Shown here: positions 6,926 to 14,002 of the stretch, one piece after another | Numbering within the stretch: position 1 is the first letter of the stretch | Layout of the letters: the number at the start of each line of letters is the position of its first letter | Source: an uncultured Coriobacteriaceae bacterium | Lineage (GTDB): Bacteria; Actinomycetota; Coriobacteriia; Coriobacteriales; Atopobiaceae | Length of the DNA stretch: 19,776 bases | Reading direction: 5' to 3' | NCBI GenBank assembly: GCA_900543875.1 | Contig: UQSV01000034.1 | Span: forward strand, 1-19,776 | Notes under the pieces: model-generated | What the model saw: only the letters and a program-made list of their open reading frames with translations | The model's database searches: none | Told to the model about the DNA's origin: nothing | Position numbers and translations under genes: made by a program

Positions 6926-7011
6926 TTAGCGTACATAAGTCATAAAAGCGGGCCCGTCTCGGCAGCAAAAGTGCTGTTGGCCAAGGCGGGCCGCAAACTT
7001 ATGTGCGCTAA
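6926..7011. repeat. 86-bp palindromic element with 15-bp inverted ends
   Basis: TTAGCGTACATAAGT (6926-6940) and ACTTATGTGCGCTAA (6997-7011) are complementary at 14 of 15 positions. The interior also folds (GCAGCA/TGCTG core, GC-rich outer arms). Homology to flavin reductase in the flanking remnant ends at its right border. I see no target-site duplication. Confidence 0.65.
6940..6996 (-). terminator. Imperfect hairpin with T tail upstream of the MerR gene
   Basis: On the minus strand an outer GCGGCCCG pairs with CGGGCCCGC (one bulge), a middle CTTGG pairs with CCGAG, and an inner CAGCA-CTTT-TGCTG hairpin closes it, followed by TTTTATG. It would stop transcription coming from the dus/pseudogene side. 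The same bases contain a candidate MerR-gene promoter (TTGCTG 6963-6968, 17 bp, TTATGA 6940-6945), so the two readings compete. Confidence 0.4.
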
Positions 7012-7250
7012 CCGGACAATCTTGTTGGGAACCTTGGCACCGCTCTCGATGCCAAGATAGTCAGAGATCGCCATCGTGTCGAGCGTGGCAAACGAGACCG
7101 TGAACGCGCCCGTCTTGAGCAGGTTCTCGATGGTCTTGTGCTGCGAGATGAGCAGGCTATCGTGTCGTAGCTCGACTGCATACCCCAGGCGGCGCTCATC
7201 GCGTTGGGGATGCCGTCCTCAGTTCGTAGGTTGTTCCCGTTCGCGAGCTC
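7012..7250 (-). pseudogene. Remnant of a flavin reductase (flavoredoxin-like) gene
   Basis: The minus strand encodes, in one frame, RTEDGIPNAMSAAWGMQ and, after a shift near 7150, LLISQHKTIENLLKTGAF, TVSFATLDTMAISDYLGI and ESGAKVPNKI. This order matches the central FMN-binding part of flavin reductase/flavoredoxin-like proteins (DGxPNAMTAAWG, HKTxENL, GAFTVSF, DYVGIVSGxKVPDKF). Neither a start codon nor the C-terminal half is present; homology ends where the 86-bp palindromic element begins. Roughly 70 of an expected 180-200 residues remain, with at least one frameshift, so it cannot be functional. Assignment is by motif recognition and not by alignment. Confidence 0.7.
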
Positions 7251-7469
7251 CTATTTCTGGACCGCGTCGGCGTCGACCTCGTTGAAGATCCACGAAGAAG
7301 CCTCGTCAGCCACGTGGTAGTAGGCGTGCCGTGGCAGGGCGTTTACGCGTGCCATCTCGTCTGCGGTGAACTCGAAGTCAAAGATGCCGAGGTTGTCGGC
7401 CATGTGGACGGAATTGGTTGTCTTGGGGAAGACGACGTTGCCCTCCTGGACGTGCCAGTGAGGCCCTGC
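7251..7469 (-). pseudogene. C-terminal remnant of an aldo/keto reductase
   Basis: Immediately after the dus stop codon and in the same frame, the minus strand encodes HWHVQEGNVVFPKTTNSVHM, then DNLGIFDFEFTADEMARVNA, ending in DADAVQK and a TAG at 7251-7253. WHLQxGxVxxPKSxxxxRixeNxxvFDFeLs is the hallmark C-terminal NADPH-binding segment of aldo/keto reductases. About 72 codons of a normal ~275 remain and there is no start codon. The truncation point lies within a dozen bases of the dus stop, indicating a deletion that removed the rest of the gene. It lies directly beside the flavin reductase remnant on the same strand, so the two were perhaps one operon. Confidence 0.8.
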
Positions 7470-8429
7470 CTACGCCTCGCCGCGATAGCGGGCGACGGGC
7501 GCCAGGGGCACGGTGCCAAAGATGCGCTCAACCGCGGCCTCGTAGTCGGCGACCTTCTTCACCGATCTCACGCGCTTGCGCACGGCTCGCTCATTGGCAA
7601 AGGCGCAGCTCGCGTAGAGCCACCACTCCTTCATGCGCATGACGGCGTTGCCGCCCATCTCGTCCAGGTAGGCGCCATACAGGGTGTCGTGGAAGTGGCG
7701 CAGCTCGACGGCGGTCGCGGCGGCGCCGCCGCGCACCATGCGCGGCAGGGCGGGGTTCGCAAGCACGCCGCGGCCCAGCATCACGTGGCGCGTCTGGGGA
7801 TAGCCGCTCCTCAGGCGCTCGAAGTCCTCGACCGAGAAGATGTCGCCGTTGTAGGCAACGTCAAACGGCGCCGCCTCGAGCGTGCGTCCGTAGGGCTCCC
7901 AGCGCGGGGCACCGCAGTAGGCGTCTCGCTGCAGGCGCGGGTGGACGATGAGCTCGGCGAGCGGACAGCGGCAGAAGACGGCAAGGATCTGCTCGTACTC
8001 CTCGTCGCACTCGATGCCAATCCTCGTCTTGACCGAGACCGGCAGCGGCGAGCGTTCGCACACGTCTTGGAGAAACGCCTCGAGCTCGCCCGGCTCGCGC
8101 AGAAATCCCGAGCCCTTGCCCTTGGAGACCACGGTGCCCGAGGGGCAGCCCAGATTGAGGTTGACCTCGCGATAGCCCATCTGCGCGAGCAGCCCAGCGG
8201 CCCACACGAAGCGGTCGGCATCGCGGGTGAGCAGCTGCGGAGTCACATCGAGCCCCTCGTTGGCCTGCGGGTCGAGCTCCTTCTTGGCACGTCCCCCGAA
8301 GCCCTTGCCCACGTGCGGCGGCGCCACAAAGGGCGTGTAATAGCGGCTCAGAGGGCCAAAGCAGGCGGCGTGGACGCGCCTGAACACGTGGCCCGTGACC
8401 CCCTCCATGGGGGCAAGCGACAAGATCAT
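7470..8429 (-). CDS. dus: tRNA-dihydrouridine synthase
   Basis: An FMN-dependent enzyme that reduces uridines in the tRNA D-loop to dihydrouridine. The TIM-barrel begins LSLAPMEGVTGHVFRR (3-18). The catalytic cysteine is Cys95 in NLNLGCPSGTVVSKGKGSGF; further family residues are Lys134 (VKTRIG), His163 (VHPR), YNGDIFS (193-199) and the phosphate-binding LGRGVLANPAL (218-228). The C-terminal helical domain includes MRMKEWWLYASCAF. ATG 8429 is chosen because GGGGGAG lies eight bases upstream; the alternative GTG at 8447 would include this ribosome binding site. At 319 residues it has normal length. Which uridine it modifies cannot be read from the sequence. A minus-strand TAGAAT (8466-8471) is a possible -10 giving a ~30-nt leader, with no clear -35. 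Confidence 0.93.
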   Translation of the reverse strand: MILSLAPMEGVTGHVFRRVHAACFGPLSRYYTPFVAPPHVGKGFGGRAKKELDPQANEGLDVTPQLLTRDADRFVWAAGLLAQMGYREVNLNLGCPSGTVVSKGKGSGFLREPGELEAFLQDVCERSPLPVSVKTRIGIECDEEYEQILAVFCRCPLAELIVHPRLQRDAYCGAPRWEPYGRTLEAAPFDVAYNGDIFSVEDFERLRSGYPQTRHVMLGRGVLANPALPRMVRGGAAATAVELRHFHDTLYGAYLDEMGGNAVMRMKEWWLYASCAFANERAVRKRVRSVKKVADYEAAVERIFGTVPLAPVARYRGEA

Positions 8430-8631
8430 CTGGTTTTCTCCCCCCACTCCACCGGCTGGTCGGGAATTCTAACCGAGCAACGGACAGGCCATGCCAGGCA
8501 ATCGGGCGGCGACAGGCGCCTCGCCCAGGTGGCCGGCAGCCAACGCGGCGGCCGACAAGCGGCACGTCCAAGGATAGGCTCCGGCGGGCGCCCAGGCCAA
8601 CGCCCTCGCGCAAATTCCGCGCATTCCCAAC

Positions 8632-8662
8632 TTGTGCGTTAGTAACAACCGGTTGTTAGGAT
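8632..8662 (+). promoter_or_regulatory. Candidate MerR-type promoter with 16-bp palindrome
   Basis: TTGTGC (8632-8637) and TAGGAT (8657-8662) are separated by 19 bases, the over-long spacing typical of MerR-controlled promoters. The perfect palindrome TAACAACCGGTTGTTA occupies 8643-8658, inside that spacer. It precedes the decayed alcohol dehydrogenase by about 50 bases. The remaining part of 8430-8631 shows nothing else recognisable. Confidence 0.45.
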
Positions 8663-8712
8663 GGGCGGCACCGCTAGGACCAGGCCCATTGCCCAACGAG
8701 AGCGAGAGGAAC

Positions 8713-9053
8713 ATGAAGGACTTTTCGCTTCGCAACGACACCAGGCTGCCGATACGCAACGACTCCGTGCCCGAGCTCGCCGCGCTGTGCGCGGACAGGC
8801 GCAGGCTGCTTGTCTACGGCGACGGCTCCGTCAAGGAGGCAGGCCAGCATGTCTCCCTTGCCGGCATCGACGCCCTCGAGACCTTTGAGCGCGAGATGGA
8901 CCTGCCCACGCACCTCTCCGAGCTGGGCGGCGACGTGAGCGACGAGACGCTGCGGCCGTGGCCAACACCGTCGTGCTCACCGGCGCCTGCGCCAAGAGGA
9001 TTCTACCCGCGAGCTTTGGCAGGCCTTCAGGCGTCCGGGCGCGAGGCAAAAGC
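8713..9053 (+). pseudogene. Iron-dependent alcohol dehydrogenase, internally deleted and frameshifted
   Basis: ATG 8713 with a GAGAGGA ribosome binding site opens MKDFSLRNDTRLPIRNDS and RRLLVYGDGSVKEAG, matching the N-terminus of group III iron-dependent (butanol-type) alcohol dehydrogenases (LLVYGGGSIKKNG). The frame then jumps to their C-terminal part: GIDALETFEREMDLPTHLSE and LGGDVSDETL. About 280 codons, including the metal-binding His/Asp residues, are missing. A one-base loss near 8954 moves the reading to AVANTVVLTGACAKRIL, and a second shift near 9006 gives TRELWQAFRRPGA. The gene is therefore dead although its promoter-like palindrome and start region are intact. The end coordinate is approximate. 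Confidence 0.75.
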
Positions 9054-9089
9054 AGGGCGGCCGCGAGTTCGCCCGCGACCGCCCAACAG

Positions 9090-9118
9090 CGTGCCAGAGG
9101 AACAGTCTCTCTGGCACG
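9090..9118. terminator. Hairpin after the alcohol dehydrogenase remnant
   Basis: GTGCCAGAG (9091-9099) and CTCTGGCAC (9109-9117) form a perfect stem, extended by one C-G pair, with a 9-nt loop. It lies between the remnant (+) and desulfoferrodoxin (-), which converge. No T tract follows. Confidence 0.5.
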
Positions 9119-9162
9119 TAAATCCCCAGCAAATGCCTCTCAAAGGTCAGTGCCCAAAACCA

Positions 9163-9193
9163 CGGGGACAAAAGACACGTTCCCTTGTCCCCG
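9163..9193. terminator. GGGGACAA...TTGTCCCC hairpin at the desulfoferrodoxin end
   Basis: A perfect 9-bp stem (9163-9171 with 9185-9193) and a 13-nt loop lie just past the desulfoferrodoxin stop. It may end that transcript. A similar GGGGTCAAATCCCTTTGTCA string occurs at 1012-1031 after the coiled-coil gene, hinting at a dispersed repeat. Confidence 0.45.
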
Positions 9194-9194
9194 G

Positions 9195-9587
9195 CTAGGC
9201 CGTGAAGCCTGCCTTCCACAAGCCATGGAGGTTGCAGTACTCGTAGACCACGGCATCGCGCGGCGGCACGCAGAACGTTGCCTCGGGGGCCTCCCCCGGC
9301 TGCAGGAACTTGACCTCGACCTTGCCGTTGCCGCGGTCGAGCGCGATGAAGGCGATGTGATGCTCGGGCAGCATCGGGTGGGCCACCTCGCCCACGCGCG
9401 CCACGAGCTTGTCACCCTCGACGGAAAGCGCCGGCACATGCTTCTCGCGCGCGGCGTCAACCGTGTTGGCGACAAGCGCCACGCACGGCTCGCCGCAGCA
9501 GGAGGGCGTGCAGTCGCACTCGGCGCCCACGACCTTCCAGAACACCTCGCCGCACTTCTTGCACTTATAGAACTTGAGCTCACCCAT
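9195..9587 (-). CDS. dfx: Desulfoferrodoxin (superoxide reductase)
   Basis: Reduces superoxide to hydrogen peroxide without releasing oxygen, a cytoplasmic oxidative-stress defence of anaerobes. The 130-residue protein has both domains. The N-terminal desulforedoxin-like Fe(Cys)4 site is Cys9-x2-Cys12 and Cys30-Cys31. The active Fe(His)4Cys centre is assigned to His50 (EKHVP), His70 (HPM), His76, Cys118 and His121 (YCNLHGLW); Lys49, which assists superoxide binding in the family, is present. Three additional cysteines (24, 26, 35) crowd the first domain and are not usual. ATG 9587 follows a GAGAGGAG ribosome binding site; the longer frame to 9689 is unsupported. It is a single-gene unit between the alcohol dehydrogenase remnant and dnaE. 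Confidence 0.94.
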   Translation of the reverse strand: MGELKFYKCKKCGEVFWKVVGAECDCTPSCCGEPCVALVANTVDAAREKHVPALSVEGDKLVARVGEVAHPMLPEHHIAFIALDRGNGKVEVKFLQPGEAPEATFCVPPRDAVVYEYCNLHGLWKAGFTA

Positions 9588-9660
9588 GGACCGCTCCTCT
9601 CTCGCGTGGCGCCCGCGCCCACCGCGGGCCCTCACGGAGAGTCTGCCCACGAAAGCGGCA

Positions 9661-9705
9661 CGCATAACGCGCGGACCCCCGCGAATCAACGCAAGGGCCC
9701 GCGCG
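9661..9705 (-). promoter_or_regulatory. Candidate desulfoferrodoxin promoter framed by an inverted repeat
   Basis: On the minus strand TTGATT (9684-9689) and TATGCG (9661-9666) are 17 bases apart. Arms 9668-9678 and 9695-9705 (CGCGCGGACCC and its near complement, 10 of 11) flank the -35 element. This could be an operator, but the high GC content makes such arms less surprising. Confidence 0.35.
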
Positions 9706-9785
9706 ATGCAATTCCTCAGCTATGGGAGACGAGCGTAACGGGCAGGCACCCGCAACGCCCGCACGTCGGAAGCGGCGAGCAGCCG

Positions 9786-12700
9786 CTATGACACGACGTG
9801 GGCAAAGCCCTTGCCGGCGACGACGTCCTGGACGCGGGCCATGAGCATCACGTTCTTGGCGTCGACGCGCGTGGGCACCTCCATGCGAAGGCGGTCGCCA
9901 CTGCAGCTCTCGACGAACACCTCGACGCGGTCCATGCCCGGATGCAGCTCGAAGACTTTCTGGAGCTGCTCGAGCACCAGGCGCGACAAGGCGGCCGGCT
10001 CGAGCATGACCTCGAGGATCTTGGGCTTGTTGGTCTTCTCGGACAGCTCGAGCGGCTCAATGGCGGTGGCGAGGAACTGGTCGCCGCGGTCCGAGCGGTC
10101 GATGCGGCCCAGGATGCGCACGAAGACGTCGCCCACCTGCTCGCCGGTCTGCTCGTCGGTCTGGCCGGCAAGCACCGCAGCGCTCTTCTTGTAGGCCTTG
10201 GGGAAAACCACGACGTCGATCTCGTTCTCCATGTCCTCGAGCTGCACGATGGCCATGGGGTCACCGTTCTTGGTCGTGCGCTTCTGCAGGCCAGACACCA
10301 TGCCCGCAATCCAGATGGGCTTCTCGCCACTCACCTCGACGTGACGCACCTCACCGGTGACGCTCGTCTTCTCGTAGCCGCCCAGCACCTGCGACAGGGT
10401 GAAGTCGCGGGCCTTGGCCAGGGCGTACTCGTAGGGGCGCAGCGGGTGGTCGGAGATATAGAGGCCCAGCACCTCGCGCTCCTGGGCGAGCTTGAGGGTG
10501 CGGTCCCACTCGACGGGGCTGGGGTCGGGCACGTCGGACTCGAAGCCCGAGCCCTCGACGTCGGCGAACAGGTCGAACATCGAGCTCTGGCCCGCCGCGC
10601 GGTCCTTCTGGCGCTTCGTGGCCGCATCGATGATGTTGGCGGGGTTGTTCTTGTCGACGAACTCCATGAGCTGGCGGCGCGGGTAGCCCGTCGAGTCGAA
10701 GGCTCCGCCCTTGATGAGGGCCTCGATGACGCGGCGGTTGCAGGTGCCGGTGTCGACGCGGTCGACCAGGTCGTGGAGGTTCTTGAAGGCCCCTCCCCGC
10801 TCGCGCTCGGCGATGATGGCGTCGGCCACGCCCTCGCCCACGCCGCGGATGCCGGCCAGGCCAAAGCGGACGCCCTCGTGGACGGCCGTGAACTCCTTGC
10901 CCGACTCGTTGATGTCTGGCGGCAGGATCTGGATGCCCTCGTGGCGGCAGGCCGAGACGTAGTGGACGATCTTCTCGGTCTTGCCCGTGTAGCTGGTGAG
11001 GACGGCCGCCATGAACTCGTTGGGGTAGTGGGCCTTGAGCCAGGCGGTCTGCATGACCAGGATCGCGTAGCCCGCCGAGTGCGACTTGTTGAACGCGTAC
11101 GAGGCGAACTTGAGGACGTCGTCCCAGATGCGCTGGGCGATCTCGCGGGTGTAGCCGTTGCGCACGGCGCCGTTGATCCAGTGGTCGTAGGTCGTCTCGT
11201 CGGCGCCATCGTCCCAGTGGAAGATGGTGCTCGTGAGCAGTTTGATCTTCTTCTTGGCCACGGGCTTTCTGATGCGCGAGTCAGACTCGCCGGCCGAGAA
11301 TCCGCTCATCTTGACCGAGATCTGCATGACCTGCTCTTGGTACACGATGGTGCCGTAGGTCTCGCCCAGGATGTCCGAGAGGCGGTCGTCGTAGAAGACG
11401 ACTTCCTTCTTGCCGTTCATGCGGTCGATGTAGTCCGTGACCATGCCGGCGCCCAGCGGGCCCGGGCGGTACAGGGCGATAAGAGCCACGATGTGCTTGT
11501 ACTCGGTGGGCTGCATGCCCTTGATCGTGGCGGTCATGCCGCCGGACTCGACCTGGAAGACGCCGGCGGTGTTGCCCGAGCCCAGTAGCTTGTAGATGGC
11601 GGGGTCGTCGAAGGGGATCGAGTCCATGTCGACGTCGATGCCAAAGTTGGCTTTGATGTTGGCCTTTGCCTTGGAGATGACCGTGAGGGTGCGCAGGCCC
11701 AGGAAGTCCATCTTGAGCAGGCCCATGTCCGCCACCGTGTGGCCCTCGTACTGGGTGATCTCGACGCCGCCCTTGGTGTCGAGCTTGGTGGGGCAGTGCT
11801 CGTTGACGGGGTCACGGCAGATGAGGACGGCGCAGGCGTGGACGCCCTCGCCGCGGATGAGGCCCTCGAGCGACAGCGCCGCGTCGATGATGCGGCGAGC
11901 GTCTGAGTCCTGGTTGTAGGCGTCGACGAAGTCCTGGGAGTACTGGTCCTCGCGCCCCGGGACCTTCTCCATCGTGGCCTTGAGCGTGGCGTTGGGCGCG
12001 GCGCTGATCATCTTGGAGAGGCGCTGGCCCATGTAGACGGGGTAGTCGAGCACGCGCGCGGCGTCGTTGACGGCCTGCTTGGCCTTGATGGTCGAGTAGG
12101 TGATGACGTGGGTGACCTTTTCGGGGCCGTAGAGCTGGCGCACGTGCTCGACGACCTCGAGACGCCGCTCATCGTCGAAGTCCATGTCGATATCGGGCAT
12201 CTCGGAGCGCTGGGGCGAGAGGAATCGCTCGAACATGAGGTTGTTCGTGAGCGGGTCGAAGGTCGTGATGTCCATCGCGTAGGCAACGAGGGCGCCGGCG
12301 GCAGACCCACGGCCGGGGCCCACGCCGATGCCGTTCTGCTTGGCCCAGCGCACGTACTCCTGCACGATGAGGAAGTAGGCGGCGAAGCCCTTGTCGCAGA
12401 TGATCTTGTACTCGTACTCGAAGCGCTCCTGGACGTTGATGCCGTTGATCGTGACGTTCTTCCAGTCCTCGCCGTAGCGCTTGGCCAGGCCCTCCTCGCA
12501 CTCGCGGCGGAACTGGCTCTCGTGGGTCTCGCCCTCGTCGAGCAGCGGGAAGCGCGGCAGGATGATCTGGTCCCAGTCGAGCTCGACGTTGCACTTCTCG
12601 GCCAGCTCGAGGGTGTTGTCGCAGGCCTCGGGGCACCAGGAAAACAGCTCGTGCATCTCCTCCTCGGTCTTCATGTAGAACTCGCTGCCCTCCATGCGCA

Positions 12701-13586
12701 TGCGGTTCTCGTCATCGACCTTGGAGTTCATGCCGATGCACATCATGAGGTCCTGCGTGGGGGCGTCGTCGCGCGTGAGGTAGTGGAAGTCGTTGGTGGC
12801 GATGACCTTGAGGTCGAGCGAATGGGCAAGCTCCACCAGCTGCTCGTCGAGCTGGCGGTCGGTCATGCCATTCTCGAACGTGAGGCCGTGGTCCTGAATC
12901 TCGATGTAGAAGTCGCCGGGGGCAAAGATCTCCTTGAAGGTACGCGCCCACTTGAGCGCCTCATCGGCCTGCCCGCGCAGGATTGAGCGCGGGATGATGC
13001 CAGAGACGCAGGCGGCCGTGCCGATGACGCCCTCGGAGTGCTTCTTGAGCATCTCGAGGGTGGTGCGCGGCTTGTAGTAGAAACCGCGGACGGCGGCGTC
13101 GCTCATCATCTGCATGAGGTTGACGTAGCCCACCTGGTTCTTGGCGAGCAGGATCATGTGGTAGAGCTCGGGCTTGTGGTCGCGCGAGAGGGAGTCGTCG
13201 GGCGTGAAGTAGGCCTCGCAGCCAAAGATGGGCTTCACAAGCGGGCGCGGCTTGACCTCGTCGAGGTCGCGGCCGGCCTCGTGGGCCTCGACGTCGAGCC
13301 TCCACTGGGCGTGGGCCTCGGGTTCCTCCTCGGCGTTGGGCTCCACGATCTCGCGGCCCTTGGCGTAGTTGTCCTTGTCGTGGAACCACTGCTGCCAGTC
13401 AGGCTGCTGGTGGTTGTACTTGGCCGTCTCGAGGTCGAGGTCTGGCACGCCGTACATGTAGCCGTGGTCCGTGATGGCCACGGCGGGCATCTTGAGGTCG
13501 ACGGCTCGCTTCACCATGTCCGAGATGCGTGTTGCCCCGTCGAGCATCGAGTAGTCCGTGTGGTTGTGCAGGTGTACGAAAGCCAT
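9786..13586 (-). CDS. dnaE: DNA polymerase III subunit alpha
   Basis: The replicative polymerase catalytic subunit, 1266 residues. The N-terminal PHP domain opens FVHLHNHTDYSMLDG and keeps further metal-site motifs (ITDHGYMYGV 38-47, FGCEAYF, ATNDFHYL 263-270), consistent with a PHP that may proofread as in other actinobacteria. The polymerase core shows GVGPGRGSAAGALVAYAMDI (421-440) and the catalytic aspartates of PDIDMDF (464-470). FASYAFNKSHSAGYA and the helix-hairpin-helix GIRGVGEGVADAII follow, then an OB fold (about 1088-1180). Residues ~58-118 form an acidic, Trp-rich insertion inside the PHP domain, between LDLETAKY and KPIFGCEAY. ATG 13586 is preferred to 13604 because GGGGGAG lies nine bases upstream of it. 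It is intact and apparently monocistronic. Confidence 0.97.
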   Translation of the reverse strand: MAFVHLHNHTDYSMLDGATRISDMVKRAVDLKMPAVAITDHGYMYGVPDLDLETAKYNHQQPDWQQWFHDKDNYAKGREIVEPNAEEEPEAHAQWRLDVEAHEAGRDLDEVKPRPLVKPIFGCEAYFTPDDSLSRDHKPELYHMILLAKNQVGYVNLMQMMSDAAVRGFYYKPRTTLEMLKKHSEGVIGTAACVSGIIPRSILRGQADEALKWARTFKEIFAPGDFYIEIQDHGLTFENGMTDRQLDEQLVELAHSLDLKVIATNDFHYLTRDDAPTQDLMMCIGMNSKVDDENRMRMEGSEFYMKTEEEMHELFSWCPEACDNTLELAEKCNVELDWDQIILPRFPLLDEGETHESQFRRECEEGLAKRYGEDWKNVTINGINVQERFEYEYKIICDKGFAAYFLIVQEYVRWAKQNGIGVGPGRGSAAGALVAYAMDITTFDPLTNNLMFERFLSPQRSEMPDIDMDFDDERRLEVVEHVRQLYGPEKVTHVITYSTIKAKQAVNDAARVLDYPVYMGQRLSKMISAAPNATLKATMEKVPGREDQYSQDFVDAYNQDSDARRIIDAALSLEGLIRGEGVHACAVLICRDPVNEHCPTKLDTKGGVEITQYEGHTVADMGLLKMDFLGLRTLTVISKAKANIKANFGIDVDMDSIPFDDPAIYKLLGSGNTAGVFQVESGGMTATIKGMQPTEYKHIVALIALYRPGPLGAGMVTDYIDRMNGKKEVVFYDDRLSDILGETYGTIVYQEQVMQISVKMSGFSAGESDSRIRKPVAKKKIKLLTSTIFHWDDGADETTYDHWINGAVRNGYTREIAQRIWDDVLKFASYAFNKSHSAGYAILVMQTAWLKAHYPNEFMAAVLTSYTGKTEKIVHYVSACRHEGIQILPPDINESGKEFTAVHEGVRFGLAGIRGVGEGVADAIIAERERGGAFKNLHDLVDRVDTGTCNRRVIEALIKGGAFDSTGYPRRQLMEFVDKNNPANIIDAATKRQKDRAAGQSSMFDLFADVEGSGFESDVPDPSPVEWDRTLKLAQEREVLGLYISDHPLRPYEYALAKARDFTLSQVLGGYEKTSVTGEVRHVEVSGEKPIWIAGMVSGLQKRTTKNGDPMAIVQLEDMENEIDVVVFPKAYKKSAAVLAGQTDEQTGEQVGDVFVRILGRIDRSDRGDQFLATAIEPLELSEKTNKPKILEVMLEPAALSRLVLEQLQKVFELHPGMDRVEVFVESCSGDRLRMEVPTRVDAKNVMLMARVQDVVAGKGFAHVVS

Positions 13587-13772
13587 GTGGCGAGACTCCC
13601 CCATCCGATGTGTGCCAGATGAGGATAGCGCGCACGTCGGACACTATGGTGCGCGCCCGAGCGATTCCCGCGCACCCCCACGCCCTGTTCGATTGGCGGC
13701 AAGGCGCGGGCGCTGCGCCTCTTCGCGCTCGCCTCGTCCTCCGCTCCGTCAGCCCCACCCGGGACCCGTTTG

Positions 13773-13834
13773 TACGCGTCCGCACCCGCCGGACACCCAC
13801 CTCTACGCGTCCGCAACCGTTGGGCACCCACCTC
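13773..13834. repeat. 31-bp tandem repeat, two full copies
   Basis: Copies 13773-13803 and 13804-13834 agree at 27 of 31 bases (both start TACGCGTCCGCA and end CACCCACCTC); a third copy begins TACGTG at 13835 and degenerates. Neither copy encodes a recognisable peptide. Confidence 0.7.
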
Positions 13835-13948
13835 TACGTGCTAGGAGGCCATCTAGCGCGTAAAAGCGGGTGCTCGAATTCTAGAGACGCAAATGTGGGT
13901 GCACGGGCCAACGGATGCGCCGCCCATCGCGCGCAACCGCACACAAAA

Positions 13949-13978
13949 GGGCCCGCCACCTGAGAAGGTGACGGGCCC
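13949..13978 (-). terminator. Intrinsic terminator of the permease gene
   Basis: Arms 13949-13961 and 13966-13978 pair over 13 bp with one C-A mismatch and a GAGA loop. On the minus strand the stem is followed by TTTTGTGT. It lies 25 bases past the permease stop codon. Confidence 0.85.
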
Positions 13979-14002
13979 CGGCAAGCTCGTGCGTCGATGC
14001 GA

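Larger units (their letters stand above)
13587..14002. other. Intergenic region upstream of dnaE with repeats
   Basis: 416 bp without a gene. It contains the dnaE leader with a dyad (GCGCGCAC 13628-13635, GTGCGCGC 13649-13656, 13-base gap), a 31-bp tandem repeat (13773-13834) and the permease terminator. No convincing -10/-35 pair for dnaE was identified. The open frames on both strands here are compositional. Confidence 0.6.

Noticed and set aside
9798..11588. 596-residue plus-strand frame
   Set aside because: Antisense shadow of dnaE; no motif and no ribosome binding site.
13773..13842. CRISPR or protein-repeat array upstream of dnaE
   Set aside because: The copies are contiguous with no spacers and encode no conserved peptide.
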